From: Hirundichthys speculiger
Lineage: Eukaryota > Chordata > Actinopteri > Beloniformes > Exocoetidae
NCBI GenBank assembly: GCA_018398805.1
Contig: JAGFBZ010002395.1
Location: 1,364,001 to 1,428,000, forward strand
Direction: 5' to 3'
Length of the DNA: 64,000 nucleotides
Under the pieces are notes generated by a model. It was given only the letters and a program-made list of their open reading frames with translations, was not told the origin of the DNA and ran no database searches. This document shows, piece by piece, positions 60,560 to 64,000 of the stretch. The stretch's first letter is position 1. Every line of letters starts with the position of its first letter. The translations under genes and the position numbers were made by a program.

Positions 60560-61070
60560 AAAAATCTCTCGACTCCGACACTCCCCCCCCTCAAAATAGA
60601 AAACTCCTCGGATCCACATGATTCACGTAGGTCACCCTTTTTGACTTCAAAACGGCAAATTTCACCGAAAGGTGGGGGATTTTCATGCCTGAAGTATTAG
60701 TTATTCAGTGTTTCGAGCTTTTTGTGATTTAAAAAAAATTAAGAAAAGCTAATGTTCAGAGTTACAGGCATCAAAAAGACATGTTGAATTTAACATGCTA
60801 TTTTCTATAACTGCTTACTAAAGTACTGGATCCATGTATCTTGTCAGTGATATGTTTTACTGTTGAAGTTCAGGAGTGACTGAGTCACTAGTCATTCTGA
60901 ATTTTTGCCTTTAATAGGCAACTTAATTGTTTCATAACGACTACTTTTATTTTTGATATCTAACCTCTAGCACCTCGAGAGTGCTCAAAATTTTCTCGAG
61001 CCCCAGGATGGCCGTTCTGGACTTTTCCAGAATCCACAGATTACCAGTCCGCCCCTGACCCAGTGTGCTG
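60560..61070. repeat. Possible degenerate repeat
   Basis: Begins with a CTCCCCCCCCTCAAAA and GAAAACTCCTCGGATCCACA stretch, with GGTGGGGGATTTTC near 60671. It ends with GATGGCCGTTCTGGAC and ACCAGTCCGCCCCTGAC. These recall teleost dispersed repeats, but I cannot join them into one defined family. Confidence 0.3.
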
Positions 61071-62429
61071 TTATTTCTAGTATAAGTGGTAAACTTAAAA
61101 AGCAAATGTTTGAGGGCATCACATTAGTTTTACTGTGTGGAAGCTTAATTTAGAGTTAAGCATAACTTCTTTTTTTTTTTTTTTTGTACTGTATTTCGGG
61201 AATCCAAACAATCACACACACATTCAATTTGACTCTGGCACAAGCAGGCATGTTATTTATATCTATTTACGTTTATCTGTTTTGAAGCAGGGGCGAGTGG
61301 TCATAACAGTATATATGGCAAATTACGGCTTGATAATAGTCATCATTGTGCTATGAAATTAAAATGTGTCTGATAAATTAGCCAGCTGCGTAAATGCACC
61401 TGTTTGAGTGGCAGCTGGCTCATGGAAAATCATGGCACATTCATCTTTTCTTTAAAGTGTTTGTGGAAATCTGTGGTGCAAGGCCATAGGGTACATATCA
61501 CTGTTGTTGCTTCCTCCATCCGTTGTACTATGCTGTCAGTGACCTCCTCCTTTATTTGGCTGCATCTCACACTCCCCTTTGATGATATCTGTTAACTTGG
61601 TGAGTGCATTAGTCATTTGAGTGGGCAGATTCGAAAGTCTTCCATGTTTTAGTTTGAAGTTTGTAAATGGTAATGTTCATCATCATCACTGATAGGATGG
61701 TAAAGGTCAGTTTGGACATTTGGGAGAGTGACAGAATTGGAGCAGCTGGCATTACTTAATGGAATGATGACCTGATTAAGTGTTTAAAGAACTAATAATG
61801 AACAAACAATAAACATGTGGCTGATTTAAAACTAATAAGCTGTGATGAGTAGTCTGGGTACCACCCACATACGTTTCCTGAAATGGATGTCAGCATGAGA
61901 TTAAGGTCCTTTCCAGTGCTGTTTTTGTCACTCTTTAGTTGAATATTTCGAGCAATACAGAAAATAGATGGAACGAGTTTCTATTTTTCTGTGTTTTTCC
62001 TTGACGTGTACAACTTAAGAAAAAGACACTGCTGTTGAGGAGTCAGTTGTCATTAAATCCATTTACTGTATCTAATAACTGTGATGGAAATCATATATTG
62101 AAGGTTCACTCTGTGTATTAGGGTTAATTATCATACTCATATGCACACACACAAATGATTAGTTATGCATGTAATTCAGGAAATCATTTTCATAGATGGA
62201 GGCAGGTAAAATCTTATTTCTGCCTGAAAATTTCACTTCATTTAAATAAAAAAAAGATTGTTCCACCTCAGCGGAGATAATAAATCATTTGTATTAAGTC
62301 AGGGATGGAATCAAATATTTAACTCTTAACTGAACCTTTTTGATTTTTACTCTGTTATAACAGCTGATTTGCAGCCTCCGGTGGTATTTGTTTCAGCACA
62401 TTAATGTGTGTCTGTTTTTCTTTCTGCAG
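61071..62429. other. Non-coding, presumably intron
   Basis: No coding signal. The last 40 bases form the polypyrimidine tract and acceptor of the exon that follows, with a possible branch site at ATTAATG about 30 nt upstream of it. Confidence 0.5.
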
Positions 62430-62478
62430 ACTACTTTGAAGTGAACCCAGAAGGATCCACAAACAACACAATATTCAG
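62430..62478 (+). CDS. Putative internal coding exon, gene unknown
   Basis: A 49-nt segment bounded by a strong acceptor (TGTCTGTTTTTCTTTCTGCAG) and a consensus donor (TTCAG|GTGAGT). Only one frame is open. Its first two bases complete a codon (x-AC, for example Asp), then YFEVNPEGSTNNTIF follows, and the last two bases AG start the next codon. Both other frames hit a stop within 15 nt. So the exon enters in phase 1 and leaves in phase 2, and skipping it would shift the frame. The peptide is acidic-polar and contains an Asn-Asn-Thr sequon, which would suit an extracellular protein. I do not recognise the family. Neighbouring exons are not visible in the window, so the flanking introns would be long. 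It could be a chance pseudo-exon, but its signals are the best in the window. Confidence 0.5.
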
Positions 62479-64000
62479 GTGAGTTCTCAAATTTGCAATT
62501 AAATCTACATTACACCGTAGCACACATGCAGATGTAAACATGAGCGAGAGGTGATTTTGCACTTTGTTAGCAATATGCTGAAAGCATTTTGTCACCCTTT
62601 ACCATGATCAATCTCTCAGGGTCAGTATGTTTGACTCATCATGCTAGCGTGCTCCCAACACAAAAGGCAAAGCCTACAGTTTCTCCCGCTCCTCTTCATT
62701 TTTTTTCCCGCATATTAACACAAATGGAGCCACAGAAGAATTCAAAAGCGCAGCATCCCATTCTTTTCCACGCCTTTACCACATGCAGCTTTAGCCTCAT
62801 GTTCACATTGAAGAGAGAGAGAGAGAGCCTCTGCACAGTGACACTGTTAGCTATCCTCTCACATAGGCAGGGTTGGGCTGGCGCCAGGGCTGTTTGCCTC
62901 ATAGCCTGCGCAATGGGAGTCGGCTCCATTATCAGAGCTGCTGCTTTGCCACCCTGCAGCAAAGCCAGCATCCCCTCTTCCTGCAGATTTAATTCCTTAT
63001 CTCAATATAGAAAACAGCCCCTGTGATGAACACCAGAAAATACTGTAGGCTACTGTGAACATAGATTAAGACTGCACATAAAAGATAGGTTGATAAACTT
63101 TTGTGCATAGCACCTCATAAGAATGTAGCTATAGCTTACAGATCGTCAAGGGAATTGCTTTATATAGTAAATAATTATTCAAGGAAAAAAGGGGCACTCA
63201 TCACAGTCATGTTCTATATTCTATTATTTATGAGGCTGTCATAATGTATGTGAATATGTGTAATGTGCTACCGTTTCGTTTTTTTTTTAATACAGCACAA
63301 GCTGTCTTCATGTTTCTGTTGGCAGATTTTAAAATAAATCCAGTGAAGCAACTGCTGCACTCCCACATGATGTAAACTCGGCATGAGCCGGATCCTTGTG
63401 TGTGCTTCTTTTGTTAAAAGTTTCGTGAGACCACATTATCACCTCTCAGAAAATAGAGCAGCTTGATATTCTTAATGAGGAATTTTCAAAAATGTCTTTT
63501 TGCAAAAAAGGAAAAAGAAAAAAAGACCCAGGCCTCTTACTGTGACATGTCTTATCATTATTTTTCCTCCAGTTGTTTGCCACTTTTGATATACTTTTGG
63601 AAAGTTTTATTTTCTTTTTTTTCTTTTTTTTTGCTTGTCTTCCAAAAGTGTTGACATTTTATTTGTATATTTACTAACTGCTTTATTAGTGTCACAAAAG
63701 ACTACAAGTGTGGTCAGTTCTGTGCTAACATTTCAGGAAGTTATAATACATGCACAAAGACATCGTTTGTACTTCTTTGTCATGCATTTTTCTTCCTTTA
63801 TCTGCACGTTAGCTTACATAATCAAACTCTGCAATTGTTTAAAAACAGATACTAAATACATATACAAATGAAGTCACGTTTCACTCCACATACTTTTTTT
63901 CCAAGCGACCATGTCAGAAAAGCTTGCCAGTTCGAGGGTTTGTAGCACTGGCTTCACACAGGTGCATTGTGGCAGCACACACAGCGTGGTGCTGTTTACG
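62479..64000. other. Non-coding, presumably intron
   Basis: Sequence downstream of the exon donor. Open frames at 62589-63026 (+) and 62696-62971 (-) overlap on opposite strands, have no recognisable domains, and are treated as chance. Poly-T at about 63279 and 63610. Confidence 0.5.

Noticed and set aside
62589..63026. 145-codon open frame on + (and 91-codon frame opposite)
   Set aside because: No domain, low-complexity AGAG stretch inside, frames open on both strands, no splice support; most likely intronic chance.

Overview
This window looks like non-coding genomic DNA from a teleost fish. Overall composition is AT-rich, with no dense gene content and no bacterial operon logic. It carries several retrotransposon pieces of kinds abundant in ray-finned fish: an L2-type LINE C-terminus, LINE 3' ends with (ATGG)n tails, SINE-like fragments, a PIF/Harbinger-type MITE with a SANT/Myb-like remnant, and long (TA)n, (TG)n and (TAGA)n tracts. 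The species cannot be named from the sequence alone. Most of the window is best read as intron or intergenic DNA.

Only one segment looks convincingly like a host coding exon: 49 nt at 62430-62478 on the + strand. It has a strong polypyrimidine tract and AG before it, a CAG|GTGAGT donor after it, and a single open frame. I do not recognise the gene. If the exon is real, much of the 62 kb upstream may be one or more long introns. Three minus-strand segments (28965-29013, 35762-35806, 46927-46978) are exon-like but much weaker.

Layout: 0-4.2 kb is non-coding with one probable dispersed repeat. 4.6-6.0 kb holds a LINE 3' end (minus) carrying an inserted 869-bp inverted-terminal element. 7.35-9.58 kb is a nearly perfect 1116-bp tandem duplication containing a cysteine-rich open frame and splice-like signals. 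11.3-11.5 kb is a DNA-transposon end running into (TA)n. 14.8-16.5 kb contains an L2 LINE and a (TAGA)n-tailed element. 21.0, 24.4 and 25.4 kb hold further repeat fragments. 31.2-32.0 kb is the Harbinger-type MITE. 33.0-34.6 kb is a mosaic of a possible DNA element split by a LINE 5' piece. 37.2-38.5 kb is an old, diverged tandem duplication with a young 40-bp triplicate inside it. 39.6 kb is a LINE tail. 40.6 kb is a compound microsatellite. 47.4 kb is an extreme C/A homopolymer block. 49.96-51.97 kb appears to be a three-level nest (DNA element > LINE > inverted-terminal element). 54-61 kb contains scattered SINE/LINE debris. 62.43 kb is the putative exon.

The most interesting points are the 859-869-bp insert found at the same place inside two LINE copies 45 kb apart, with a third copy showing the empty site, and the recent 1.1-kb tandem duplication with its possible small gene model. 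No previously undescribed functional system can be claimed from this sequence alone.
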